64,000 nt of DNA. It comes from Mimachlamys varia (Eukaryota; Mollusca; Bivalvia; Pectinida; Pectinidae). Positions 49,194-61,367 of the stretch are shown piece by piece (positions within the stretch are counted from its first letter, which is position 1; every line of letters starts with the position of its first letter). Location: NCBI GenBank assembly GCA_947623455.1, contig OX392528.1, forward strand, positions 48,130,322-48,194,321. Direction: 5' to 3'. The position numbers and the translations under genes were made by a program. The notes beneath the pieces were generated by a model, which was not told the origin of the DNA, ran no database searches, and saw only the letters and a list, made by a program, of their open reading frames with translations.

Positions 49194-49483
49194 CATTAAT
49201 GAAGTCCGCCGGTGGAAATCCCTAGGCCATCGTGAGAAATCATCAGTTGGATGTAGTTAAAAAAGAATGGAATGGCTACCGCACTGATAGCGGCGACTGA
49301 GATACAGATGACGATGAGAAAGAATAAGTTGACCCTCTTGTAAGCGATGAACCCTATTACTAGGGACCCGGCCATATGTGTTACGTTAACGCAGGTGATG
49401 TGAGTAGAGGCTATTGTTAACGTCATTCCGGTATTTAGCTGTAGTCCCAGTAACGGTGGTCCACTCAACTTTAAAAGCCAACC
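49194..49483 (-). CDS. MFS pseudogene, exon with TM helices 1-3
   Basis: The acceptor is ttttag before GGT-TGG-CTT, and the donor is AATG|GTATTA. Length is 290 bp; 289 bp would give the phase 1 needed by the next exon. The frame hits TAA three codons before the donor because of the extra base. Confidence 0.7.
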
Positions 49484-49489
49484 CTAAAA

Positions 49490-50517
49490 TAAAGTTAACG
49501 TTTTACATTGACGGTAAGGTGGTAATTGTAAATGCGTGAGTGTCTATATATTATTTATCTTTTACATGCAAATCAATTTGGGATAAAAATCAAAAATTCC
49601 AATGCACAATATCCAAAGTATAATATCATCGATGATTGTGTCCGTAAGGTTTGTGTTCATCTGAAAATAATTCTTTAAAATTTCACAGCAAACGGATACT
49701 GCTTGCAAATATGATATCGTTAAGTACTACTGATTATTGTTTCAAATATTAATTCATCGAATAAATAAAACCTCCGTTTGGCGTATCCAGGATTAAACTA
49801 GCATGATTTATTTCAATTTTATTACCATTTAGACAGTTATACAGCTTATTTTTACAATGTATTTGTCAAACACCACAACAAAGGAAAATAAGTTTGAATT
49901 TGGCACTCGCTAATATGATTCAGCAAGTCGACGTACATTTTCGACGTGGTCGGAACTGTTTTAGTTACGTTTACAGTTACTGGAGAAAATCTGCGTTGTT
50001 TTTCTGAAGTAAAATGCGTTGGCACATCTTCACTTAATAATATTTTGCAGTGTCTACACAGAAATAATATACCTGGTAAACACAGTCATATTGGACTGGT
50101 TGCTTAAATGTGTTACATCCTCCTCCTAGTGGGTGAACATATTATAAAATATCTGTCAGGAAAGTGTATAGTAGCTTCATTGTCTTCATCCCTAAGGTCA
50201 ACAGCGATAGTGATTCAAATGTCGGCAAATTCATCCTTATAAAATGTTTCAGTATATCCCATCCTCCCTTACTCGTACCTGCAAAAGAGAACGACAAAAA
50301 ATCGTACATCAGCTTTATGCAGTACAAGAATAAACAACTTGGATTCCCACTTTTATAGTCCCTATTACCGATGAGTCCTAAAAAGGACCGCTGTGGTCTC
50401 CAGTGATACCAATGGGTCGCTGTAGGATCCATTGCAGTTCATTGTGACATAATAGCAACCGAATCAATTATGTAACCATTATCTGTAAAAAATATTTATA
50501 CAATTAGGTACTGTAGT

Positions 50518-50554
<37 letters not shown>

Positions 50555-51650
50555 ACAACTCTACATTTGTTGCTTTCTTGCTGTTATTGAACGGAGTGCA
50601 ATTTGTATACCTGCAGGAATAGGATTCTATCTGATTAACTAAATATAACAAGGCTATACAGCGACTGCAATGATGATGTAAAAGATGAACCCAATACTGT
50701 TTTATGACCCACGGTATAAGTAAATTAGAGTAGTTGGTGACCAGAAAAAGAAATGCACAATAACTGCATCACACGAGATCACAACTAAATCGAGAAACAA
50801 AGTATCAACAACACGGCTTGTCTGGGCACTGAAAGTGTTTTTTGCTCTGCTGCTCTTAGAAGGAGCGGTTCCTAAAGGTAGTTAGTAATGAAGTACCTAT
50901 TTACTTTTGAGTTTATCGATGCCGAAAGCCAAAGCAAAGTAAACCTACACCGTATGGTCATTCTGTCACCGAATTAAACTCCATATCTTATTATTCTGAA
51001 ACGTTTCCGTCGAATACAAAGCACGGGACATTAAACATGCACATTTTGACTTTTTAAAGAGTTACAAATTTTAATGGTAACGCAAAGCTTGTTTTTTTTT
51101 AATCGAGCTACAGCAAGTCGACATTAGTCGTTACTGTTTCATTCCCAAACAAACCAGATTTGATCAAACGAGTCCGTCGATATGCTCTTTATGGGGAGGG
51201 ATGCTCTCGTTTTGACAAGTTAGACACTGCGAAGGCCACCTACACTCGTAGTTGCAAAATCAAAGTTTCCTACACATTTGCGCATTTGTCCATCCATGTT
51301 CATTTGAGTTGTAGTTTCAGAAAAAAACCATTGAGCCATCTTTTGAAAAGTCAGAGGCCACGGCGTCATATTTGACAAGACTCGTAAAATGTTTTATTTG
51401 AATCTTACATGCGGACAAGTTTAAGGCGAAAGTATACATGAGAGTGTTCATTATGGGAAATGAAGTATTTCTGTACCGTGTGCTGTGGGTTTCCTAAATA
51501 TGTTCTTCTTTGTCACAATCAAGAACTTTAAAAGCATATCAATCTCTTATTAGCTGCGTATTTGATTTCTAGTAAAGTTAAGTTTTGGTTGCAAATCATA
51601 GTTAAAACTTTATATCAAATTGTGGACATTTAACACATGCCTCATTACAG
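49490..51650. other. Noncoding stretch with a ribozyme scrap and a GA repeat
   Basis: At 50340-50400 ttggattcccacttttatag and CCGATGAG-TCCT-AAAA-AGGA-CCGCTGT are the worn core of the hammerhead repeat, with the GAAA strand lost. A (GA)n microsatellite lies at 50521-50553. A minus frame at 50142-50432 follows a good acceptor (cttttgcag at about 50280) but shows no domain. Nothing else is supportable. Confidence 0.5.
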
Positions 51651-51659
51651 TGTACCAAT

Positions 51660-52530
51660 TACATTATAACAACCCGAACTCATAACCAACCAAACTAGGG
51701 ACAAAACACGAACGAGGAAAGATCTACATGGAGACTCCGTGAACACACGAAAACAAGATCAGGCACCCCGGGAGAGCAAGTGCCTTCTGTCCCACCGACG
51801 ACAGCGCCATATAAAATAAATAAATCGGAGAAAATGGAAGCGTCAACGAAAACACAATCCAAACTCAAAATCGAATTAACTTTGACAAAATATTAACAAA
51901 ATAATTATTTACACGGAGACCAGGTATTCCGTCTTCTACTTCATCGACGACACCAGTCATGCGAATCTCGGCCGCATCCAAGTAAACGTTATAACCGTAC
52001 CAAGATGGAGACCATAAAACTTGCTCTCACCGACACAGCACACTGTAGATACAATCGAAGTTAGAAGATTTTCAGCAGCAGACTGTTGGCACTCCTACAG
52101 TAAGCAGCTGTTCACCACTCTTGACTGAACTGTTTTGTTTTCATACGAGGCTGCATTTGTCGAGTAATCTCTCTTTGTTGGTCATCTTGTAAGTATAGAG
52201 ATACGCAACTGATGTAGAATAGTATGTTGTGTCATTGATTTCAAATTTTGAAGGGTATATGAGTTATTAATTATTTATTAGAGATAGCGCGTTACAGTTC
52301 CTGAACGTGAAATAAAAAAATATTTTGCAATGTTTTTGGTTACTTGTCATGATTAGCTCTTCAATCTCAGCTTCGTATGAAACAATAGCAAGCCATCTTG
52401 ACTGGGGCTTGAGTGGAGCACAGTTTGATCCCATGGGAATGCCAAGAGTCTGCTTGAAAATCTTTCTTCCAAACTCAACGAAGACATTGTCAACCAGGAA
52501 TTCAATCATTGTCACGTACATTGTACAACC
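51660..52530 (-). mobile_element. PLE relic, RT palm plus tail (P6)
   Basis: The minus strand reads MIEFLVDNVFVEFGRKIF, KQTLGIPMGSNCAPL, SYEAEIEELIMTSNQKH and FYFTFRNCNALSLINN (52521-52267). LIYPSKFEINDTTYYSTS follows (about 52262-52205). GIPMG.NCAPL is RT motif B of the family. The catalytic FRYIDD is replaced by FRNCNA, so the enzyme is dead. Two tail fragments in the same orientation lie at 51660-51800 and 51830-52020. Confidence 0.7.
52078..52185 (+). pseudogene. PLE RT fragment on the opposite strand
   Basis: The plus strand reads QTVGTPTVSSCSPLLTELFC, then, after a shift, SYEAAFVE. It is the same motif B region as P6 but inverted and lies between P6's RT and tail, so it is a second insertion. 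Confidence 0.55.
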
Positions 52531-52855
52531 CGCCTTCGCACATCTCTTCTTATGTTGCGTTTTTTACGAAGTATGTTCAATGAATGCTCAAAATTGGAAC
52601 CATATTTTTGCATCGTCGTACCCTTTGCTCGGAAAAAAAAAGCTGTCGTAATGGGATCGTAGACGTTCTTTTAGTTTGGTATGAGATATGGTCCTGATGA
52701 TTTTATTTTTCGCTTTCGTTAATCTATGTTAATCTACTCAACTAAGCACTAGAAACATGTATGTGGGACACGATACTTGTACCAATAAAACAAAAATGGC
52801 AGCAACAACAAAGAACAAAATATAGAAAATGGTAATTAAGTTTAGTATACATTAC

Positions 52856-53031
52856 CTCAAATATTTTGTTTTCAAAAGCGTTCTGCTGCGGTATATGTTC
52901 CTTATGTGTCTGCAAGCGTTTCCGGATTAGTAGTATAGATCCGCCCACCAACACGCCAACTGTAACCGTCACCATGGCAACGATGACTCCGACCAGGTAG
53001 TTTTGGTACGTCCGCGTGTCCATACGAGACT
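52856..53031 (-). CDS. Gene B transmembrane exon
   Basis: 176 bp, phase 1 to 0, acceptor after a T8 tract, donor GAG|GTAATG. A short stalk (SRMDTRTYQ) leads into a 26-residue helix (YLVGVIVAMVTVTVGVLVGG and on to LLI), then RKRLQTHK, the basic stop-transfer that puts the C-terminus in the cytosol. Confidence 0.8.
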
Positions 53032-56000
53032 CTGAAAAAAAACCGAAGAATTTATTGCCACAATACAATGGTGTAGGGGTAGTGTATGTATAGCACGTAA
53101 GTAACGCATTTGGTATGATCCTTTCCTATACATGCCGACAATCCTCTTGAATTTAAGTCAATTAGTAGTTGTATTTACCGCTCCGTTATATGGTGCTGTA
53201 AATTGATCATGGGTTATTTTAGTTATTTCCGCGAAACTTAAATATCTCAATCTAGTTTAATCGACACCAAAAGATTTTTGGGCCTAGTTGTAACTACAAA
53301 ATTTGGGATCTGAACCAGTTGTGTCTGAAAGATTACAATATCTTGACCACTGTTGTATCGACAAGAGGTTGGGATCTTGAACCTTGTATCGACACGAACA
53401 TACATAGGTAATATCAACCATTCCAAAGTATATTTAACCAATTTCAATTTGTACCTAACATAAAACAGAATCACCATAAACTCTCTCGCTGACCATTACG
53501 CTCAGACCAACACAATCCATCACCTTTAAACAAGATTAATTCATCTAAAATAAGGTGATTGTAAATCTTGATATATCTATTTTTGCAGATTTATCAAAAT
53601 TTAAACATGAGGTACAATTAAGGATTAAAAAAAATAGCAGATGATTGAGGTACATATTGTTAAAAACTAGGAAATACAGCCTGTTCAATGCAATGATTGA
53701 CGGCACCAGTTTTTTTTGTACAAATATACGTTTGTAGAGATCACATATAGATCTGACCTTGAGTCTTGCGTAGTAAATCAATAACAACGGCTTTGTTATC
53801 TCTGATACGAGTTGCATGCATGCTTCACACATAACGAATATAATTTTATTTCCTTCAGAGTACATCACCGCCCTATTAAAACACAATGCACAGCTTTCAT
53901 ACATGAGAAGATAAATGCTCTTTTCCAATTAAATCATTTTTTTCCTCATTATACGCCTATAACAAGTTGTCATGGCCCAGTAACCAAAGTGATAGACGTG
54001 ATGAAACCATGTCTCTTAAGGGCGATTACAAAAATGAGTTGTATGCGTAAGCAGGCTTGTCTCTGTACAAATAAGGGGACATGGTGTTAGCCATGTAGAT
54101 GATATTAATCTTTACTATCAGTAATAACTGAACAGACATCCAGCAGACAGCTTCGTGAAGGTCAAACCAACCTTTCAGGAGAAGTTAAACATTTATATCT
54201 GAAGATAAATTGAATTGGATGAGGAAATGTTAATACCCTTGTGAGCGCTAATTATACCTATCTACGAAGGTCAAAAGCACTCGCTATGAAATTTACTAAA
54301 CATAAACTGAAGCACTATTAACATTACAAAGGACATATGACGGTTTCAATGTGATTAGAAAATGTAAAAAATAAAAAAACAAATGATGATACTTAGTATG
54401 CTTCTTTCGATTACAATTCTTTACCTTTGTGATCTTAACTGGATCATTTACAAATGTTCGGATGATTTGTCAGATAGCAGCTTCGAACAGGCATGGTGAA
54501 TTTTAATTAACAGTGTTTAACTTTCCCGTTTAAGTAGTAACATACATGTTTATATAACCCATTTGTTCTTTGCTCAAGAAAATAAAATCATATAGTGTCC
54601 GGATGTTTTGACGAATGTGAGTACCATACCAGTCCTTCACAAATCTAATTTTGTTATTGTGAATATTTTAGAAGAAATGCTATTGAACATGCCAAAGATG
54701 CCTTATGCTTCTTTATTAAACTAAAACATTCATCAATCTTTTATTTTTAAAATAATATTCAGTTTTTTGAGACCATATATTTTACTGATCATTTGGTCAA
54801 AAGAGAAATCATATAAATGTGTATAACGTGATTTGCTTGAAGGAAGTTTTCAAAGTAAAAAATAATAATATTTAAAAAAAAAATTAAACAGAGAACATTT
54901 TAACCATAATCCGATCTAAAAATCGATTAAACAAGGAAAAAATGTGAAAAAAACACGGAAGAAAGATTTACACGGAGACTCTAGAAGACGGACAGGAGAA
55001 ATAGACCAGGTGATCCGGAAGAGTAAGCGTCTTCCTTTTTTGTCGACGACACCCGCAATACAAATTAAAGTCACATCAAAGAAACTCTCAAGCTCTCAAA
55101 GTGAGAACTGAGGCATCTTTCTCAATCAAAATTAGGTATACTAATTCAACACTTTCATTCCTATTCGTTTTGCCGTATGACAGGTTTCCATCAATTAAAT
55201 CAGTTTTCGATTAATGTTGTTTGTTGTTTGCCAATGTACATGAAATGTTACGAACTGAAGATTGACCTGTACTTGTTCCTCCTTTTAAGTTTGATTGTAT
55301 TTTCGTTTTCTCTGTTAATAGTTATTTTAAACAGGAAGAACTGCAGAATTGTTTTTTTGCTGTCTTGTTGCACATTACGTTGAAACATATCTAATCATTA
55401 TGTCATTAAAATCCCAAATCATTTTGACAATATGTAAATTCTATCTTAATAAAGGGGCTCACATGTATATTTCGCTTATTCAAAATTCCAAGACAACCGA
55501 TTTGATACACTTCTTTAAATCTACCCAGAATGAATTTAGACTAATTTGACAACGTTCATGTGAAACTGTAGTAACAATAGAAAATATTTACAGATATTTT
55601 GATAATGAAAGCGTATACTATATATCAACATTTACTTTCAACCCTTTACTGAACACAATATGAATTTGCCTATCAAAAAACGACAAACCACCCAAACAAC
55701 ATTAAAGATACGGCGAAATAACCTTTAGTATCAACATAGCCAATCTTACGTACTAGAACCAATTCAGAACTGCAGCGAGAGCCAACGAGGACGGGTAATT
55801 CACCAGAAAGAATATGTTCATCCGTGTAATTTCTATTCTCCGTCGGTAAAGATCCCGGACGAGATATTGCAGCCAGACAATCGAAAGTCAGCCCGGCAAG
55901 ACGCGTAACAAAGTGACTTCAAGTTGAGGAATCACATTCATATAGATAACACATAAGATGTGAATCAGTTCTTTTCTGGCATCATAGAATCTGGTATTGA

Positions 56001-59000
56001 TATAATATTGTATACACTTGTTACGCCTTATCAACAAGACATAGCTGTTCCTACACTAGGCACTGAGACGCCGATTTCTCCTGTGAATAAAATTTTCGTA
56101 TATAGATGCTAGGTTTCTTCATTTTGGCGTGCCTTCTGTATCCCCTGTTAACCAAATCAGTGATAATGTATTACATATACTAATTAAGTAACCCAACTGT
56201 GTCCCAACAATTGGTAAAGATAATTTTAAAATACAGATGACCTTGGTTATGATAAATCTACGCCCTGCTTACTTCCTACTTAACTCATTCTATATGTGAT
56301 ACGGTAGATACACGTACATAAATGTACATGTACGTTGTGTTAACGACTTGGAACATCACCAGGTATGTAAGTGACGCTTATATCGTTTTGGGGTTATGAT
56401 ATTTTGACATAAGTCTGGCTCTTGCAAGGTTGGTCTTAGATTCGTCAGCTTTAGGGTTACAATATTCAATCAATTATTGTGATTTTGATATCGATTTGTT
56501 TTGTCATCGTTCTCAATATTGTATAGAGAATACATTGTAATACTAACATTTGACTCGAAATGAAAAATAAAAAATTATAAAAAAAAAAAAACAAAGACAA
56601 AGACAATTTAAACCTTAAACAAAGAAACGAACAAGGAGAAAAGGCCAAACGAGAAGTATTTACTGCGTCATTAGCACCATGAATAAAATTAAAACCTAGT
56701 AAAGTGTCACTTCCTCGAATTAAAAACCGGGAAAGTGATTGCGAATTAACGAGTTTGGCCAATGAGCGTAGCATAAACTAGAAACTTTCAAATATCACGA
56801 GGAAACTGGATGTCATTTACCACTGAGACAATTATTACGTGAACATTGTGCCTATAGTCGCAAATACTGTTTAACAGCAAATTTTCGCCCCTGATATTTT
56901 TCACCCTGTTCACACATGGTTATATTTCATTCGGAACTAAACCAAATTGCGCAAAAAGAGTGAATGCAGTCTTTGGAATGGGGCCAAAATAACGATAAAA
57001 AATGAGAAGGACAATATTCCATATTTATGAGCAAACATTTATATGCATATGATGTCTTTCGTTGCATTGAGTGTTTACGACTTGAAATACACTGTACATC
57101 CTTCCGGTACCATTGTATGCCTATTGTAAAAGAACCAATTTTTATGAGTAAATCTGTTCCATCTAGAGTTTTATCTGGTATGAATAATACACCACATGGA
57201 CACAATTGTACGTGAATTATGTGCCATTTCATAGATGCCAAGATCTTATAGTTCCTTGTAAATCTTTTGAATGCAGACGCTCCTTTTAAAAGCAAATATA
57301 GAACTGATATGTTTCAAATACCGTTATATACCTCGATTTATCTTTTTTCCCCAATGTACCTCTGGCCCGTTCTCCATGCCGATATAACTAACATGGAACA
57401 TATCAACTTAACTTCGCAGCTGTATCTCGGACCCACATTCTATACCAGTACAATGGTTATATAGAGCAGCCATGACTGCAGGCGAGACAGCAGACCAATA
57501 ACGTTATTTCTAACCAAGCAAACACAGCCGAAGCAAGATACACCGAAGACAAGACTATCAGACGAAATTCGGTAACATGGAAGGGAAAACAAATCCCATC
57601 TCTAAACAATATCGCCATTATAATGAAGCCAACATCTCCATGAGGTCTTTAGTGTCTTTGGTGTATACTTTGGTCCTTGTATAACGAATGGGTCAAATCA
57701 CATCACTGACGGAGAGACATTTGATTCTGACCTCCGTGTAATGTGATAAAACCGCTATTGTCTACCTTTGGAGATATATACTTGTAGCTATGTGTCGCTT
57801 ATCGTTTGTCTATGTTGTTATTCAATGGCCAGGGGGAGCCATTCATGTAATGGGTAACGATATTTCAAACGTATAAGATGATTATTGCAGTCTGAATCAA
57901 TTTCTCAATGCATGGGGAACTTTGTGTTTGCATCCTAGTGTACTTTTGACAATTGTTATTCATTGTTGCTTTCTTTGTTGTTCGAAGTGTAGGATTTAAA
58001 AAATGAAAGCATACAGTATCCATTTTTTCTTAATTCATAGCTTAAATGGTGAATTATTCACCTGACCCTTCCGCCTTTACAGTAGCTAAGAACATTTCGA
58101 TTAAAACTTTTTGACACCTAGCATCACTGACGAGTCCAGGAAGGAAAATCAGCTGTATGATGCAGTGCAATTCATTTTGTCGGCATGTTATTTCTATTAC
58201 TAAATTTCAAGGGTCAGCACATGTGTGTATATATGTGTGTGTGTGTGTGTGTGATAGCTTCTTCTTTGTAGTATCAAGACAGCTGTACTATTTATCTATT
58301 ATGGCCCTGTTGAGAGGGCACTATTGTCGAGGGTTGGAATAGTGCCTGAACCGAAGGCGAGGGCGCTATCTCATTACGAGACAATACTATGAAGCAATAG
58401 TGCCCTCTCAACAGGGCCATTATGGGTTTAGTACATCACTCTTCCGCTTAAATATACAACGAAATGTTTTTATTGTGATACACCATAGCCAACTTTCGGC
58501 CATTTCTAACGTCAGCCATTTAATCAACTCAGGATCCATGTCTATTTTCGCGCCAATAATCGTGCTCTCCAAACAAAATGACGTAACGTAAAAGTGAGGG
58601 TGAGCGGGCACTATCGCTTCATATAACCCATGTGTGTAGCCAATGGCAAGTCAGTATTCAGTCACGTGATGTACTTAGATACTTAAGACGTACATACTTC
58701 AATAATTGTATTTTATGACTTGAAATCTGACTTGTTTTTCTTTTCATACAAGGCTGCATTTTACGAGGAGCTTATCAGGAACAGGTAGGAGAAACATTGC
58801 CAAATTATTTAATTTCACGTCCATGTTTATCGACGATGTGATTCGAAAGATGCAGGGTAATGGAGACTATGAGCAATTTTTATTGTCGCCATATTCGTCT
58901 CATTTAGAGAAATTCTGTATCCTTGAATGAGCTCATTGGTATAACGACTTGTTGTGATTGAGAATGATGTTTATTTTCTATCTTTGAGGGCCTGACACTT

Positions 59001-61329
59001 TCTTATATGTTACCTACATTGTAGATTTACAAGGCGGGTGTCGTCGAAGACGTAGAAGACGCTTTCTCCTCTGGAACACTTGGTCTTATTTTCTCATACG
59101 TTTTCAAGTGTCTCTGTAAAAATTTGCCCTTTATTAATTTTTGACCCTAGTTTAATCGATTTTGAGTTCTGATTATGGATTTGTCTACGCTTCTTTATTC
59201 TCTGATTTTAGCGATTTGTACACTGAAATCATTTCACTAAATACTGATTAAATGTGTACAGTACTCATCAAAGATTTGTAAACAAATACATTAAGCACTA
59301 AACGAATCTTTAACTCCCTTGGGTGTGAGACAGGGGAATCTTGCCCCCGAGGGTTGAGATCTCCTGTCTCACTACTTAGGAGATGAGTTATTATTTTCTC
59401 TTACCCTGTTAAACCTCATATATATCTAATATTGACGATACATCAATGCAACAATTTTGATGTGATGTTATGGGGTGTCGACGTGACGTTATTGAATTGT
59501 TGTCGTGATGTCATCGTATTGTTGTTATGACGTAATACAATTGTTGAGATCTTGTCCCGACCTAGGGTGAGATACAAATGTAAGAAAAATCTCACACCGG
59601 TAAAAGTGTGGATATCCCTGTCTAGAATAATCAACTGGGAGAGATTTGGGTCTGTTGTCACAAATCAAGTACTTAAGTGTTGCGTTTAAACCACCTGTCA
59701 TACAGAGCGTAATGGATCAGCCATTATGAGGAATTTCACCAGATACAATGATATATGATAACCTTCAGAATGAAAATTACCTGTTGTGGTTAAGAAATGG
59801 ATCTCCTGGAAATGGACCCAAGTGACGTTATGTACAAGAACGTCCAGCCACGCCATGTACATGGTGGACGGATGGAGGTCAGTGATGTGAACTTTTGTCC
59901 TTGATATGTTAACGGGAATCTGCGTGACTTGTGTCTCCTTGTCTAATGGTTTCCAGCAGACGACAATACTGGTGACGTCTTCGTCATAGAGAGACAAAGA
60001 CCAGTTTAGGACCACAGATCGCTCCAGGACCTCGTAAATTTGGAACAGACGACTAGAAGATTCGCTCAGGTCCACTGAAATAAATCAAAAGGAAAATGAA
60101 GGTAGAGTATTCAATAAATAGTGACCTTCCTCATGAAAATACCGATTAACAGCAATCAAATAATGATTTTGATATTTTTGACCATCTTAATATCACAAAA
60201 ATACTTTATGAAACAATTTAACTTTTTTCACATTTAATGTCGACCATCAATAGGTTTTGGTTGCATTAAAACGAAGAACAATTATCAAAGTTTGAACAAA
60301 ATATATTTCAAATCTGATTTTTCTGGAGTATCAATATAATTATTTACCACATTGAAAACCATTCCAGGAAAACCCTTTACAACATGTGTAAATGGGTTTT
60401 GTAATATGGACAGCCACCAAAGGAAATGTCATGTTTCCGTCATACAGGGCTGCTGACGTCATATTTCCGGTGGTGTTGTATATCATGGCGACAAGGTCGT
60501 CTAACGTGATATTATGATGGGTGATTCTGTAAAATATATCGTAACACATGAAAAGTTGAAGCCGATTTAGTCATAGATTTGTTTGAATATTAGCCTATAT
60601 GTATGAAAGTTATTCCCCCACTCAATGGTTATTTGACCTATATGACCATATAAGGGAGGCGATTTTATAGCAAATTGATCTAAACCCCCCAAAAGTTTAA
60701 AAATACTCTAAACACCTAAGTTTAGGTCAAAGATCAGCAGTGACAGACAACCAGGTCCCTTTGGTCAGTACGAATTGTTCGTCAGTGATACGATAATTTA
60801 TTAGATTTGCTTGTGGTATTTTACTTACCGGACGTGAAGTGATATGGACAACATAAGGAGGATCTTATCTAAACTTTGTTCCTGGCCACATTGTATATAG
60901 GTTCTGTCTATCGTACACGACACCCCGTCAGCCCGGGGGACGGAACACTCCCTCAAACTGTAGAAGTACATTGAGGACGCCCCAGCCTCAGACAGCAAGG
61001 ATAAAAGGACCGGGTCAGATTCTTCACAGCGACCGTCCAACTCAAGCGTCACGTTAAGCGTCACTGTGTGGACGTTGTCTGAATACAAAATATTTCAAAC
61101 ATACAAAAACGAAATGGACAACAAGCAATGAATGTTTTGTTTCTATAATACTTATTGCTATTGGTGACAAACTTACTTGAGCAGGGTAGGACAGTTACCC
61201 TCTCGATGATTTGCAAATTTGAAGTAGAACTCTTTACATATCGATTTAAATATTTACATTATTTGAATTGTAAACATAACTATAATATTTAAACAGATGA
61301 AATACTGTAATTTTGTAACGATGATGTTA

Positions 61330-61367
<38 letters not shown>

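Larger units (their letters stand above)
47305..49483 (-). pseudogene. MFS transporter pseudogene, MFSD4/NaGLT1-like
   Basis: Two exons give most of a 12-helix major facilitator. Exon 49194-49483 reads GWLLKLSGPPLLGLQ, VTHMAGSLVIGFIAYKRVN and ISHDGLGISTGG. Exon 47305-48425 reads CGNDDMFLLLI, MHALYFSLGLGSVLSPL, TSMEDSFGEFVPSF, MGWSSQRSAYVV, VVGRLVGLLL and LTEVYLFPVSGKIAAYFTIV. The ED(S/T)FG..L/F and LGWS motifs and the M.ALHFSFGLG block are typical of MFSD4A/MFSD4B-type sugar transporters. Three lesions are seen: an extra base near 49200-49206, so that GG-FIN continues only after a shift; TAA at 48175-48177; and TAG at 48055-48057 where CAG (VQYIYWAY) is expected. No exon for the N-terminal cytosolic end was found. 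It lies on the same strand as gene B, within the gap between the B transmembrane exon and the candidate tail exon. Confidence 0.8.

Noticed and set aside
56927..57295. 122-codon minus frame in a gene B intron
   Set aside because: No domain, and the opposite strand is equally open.
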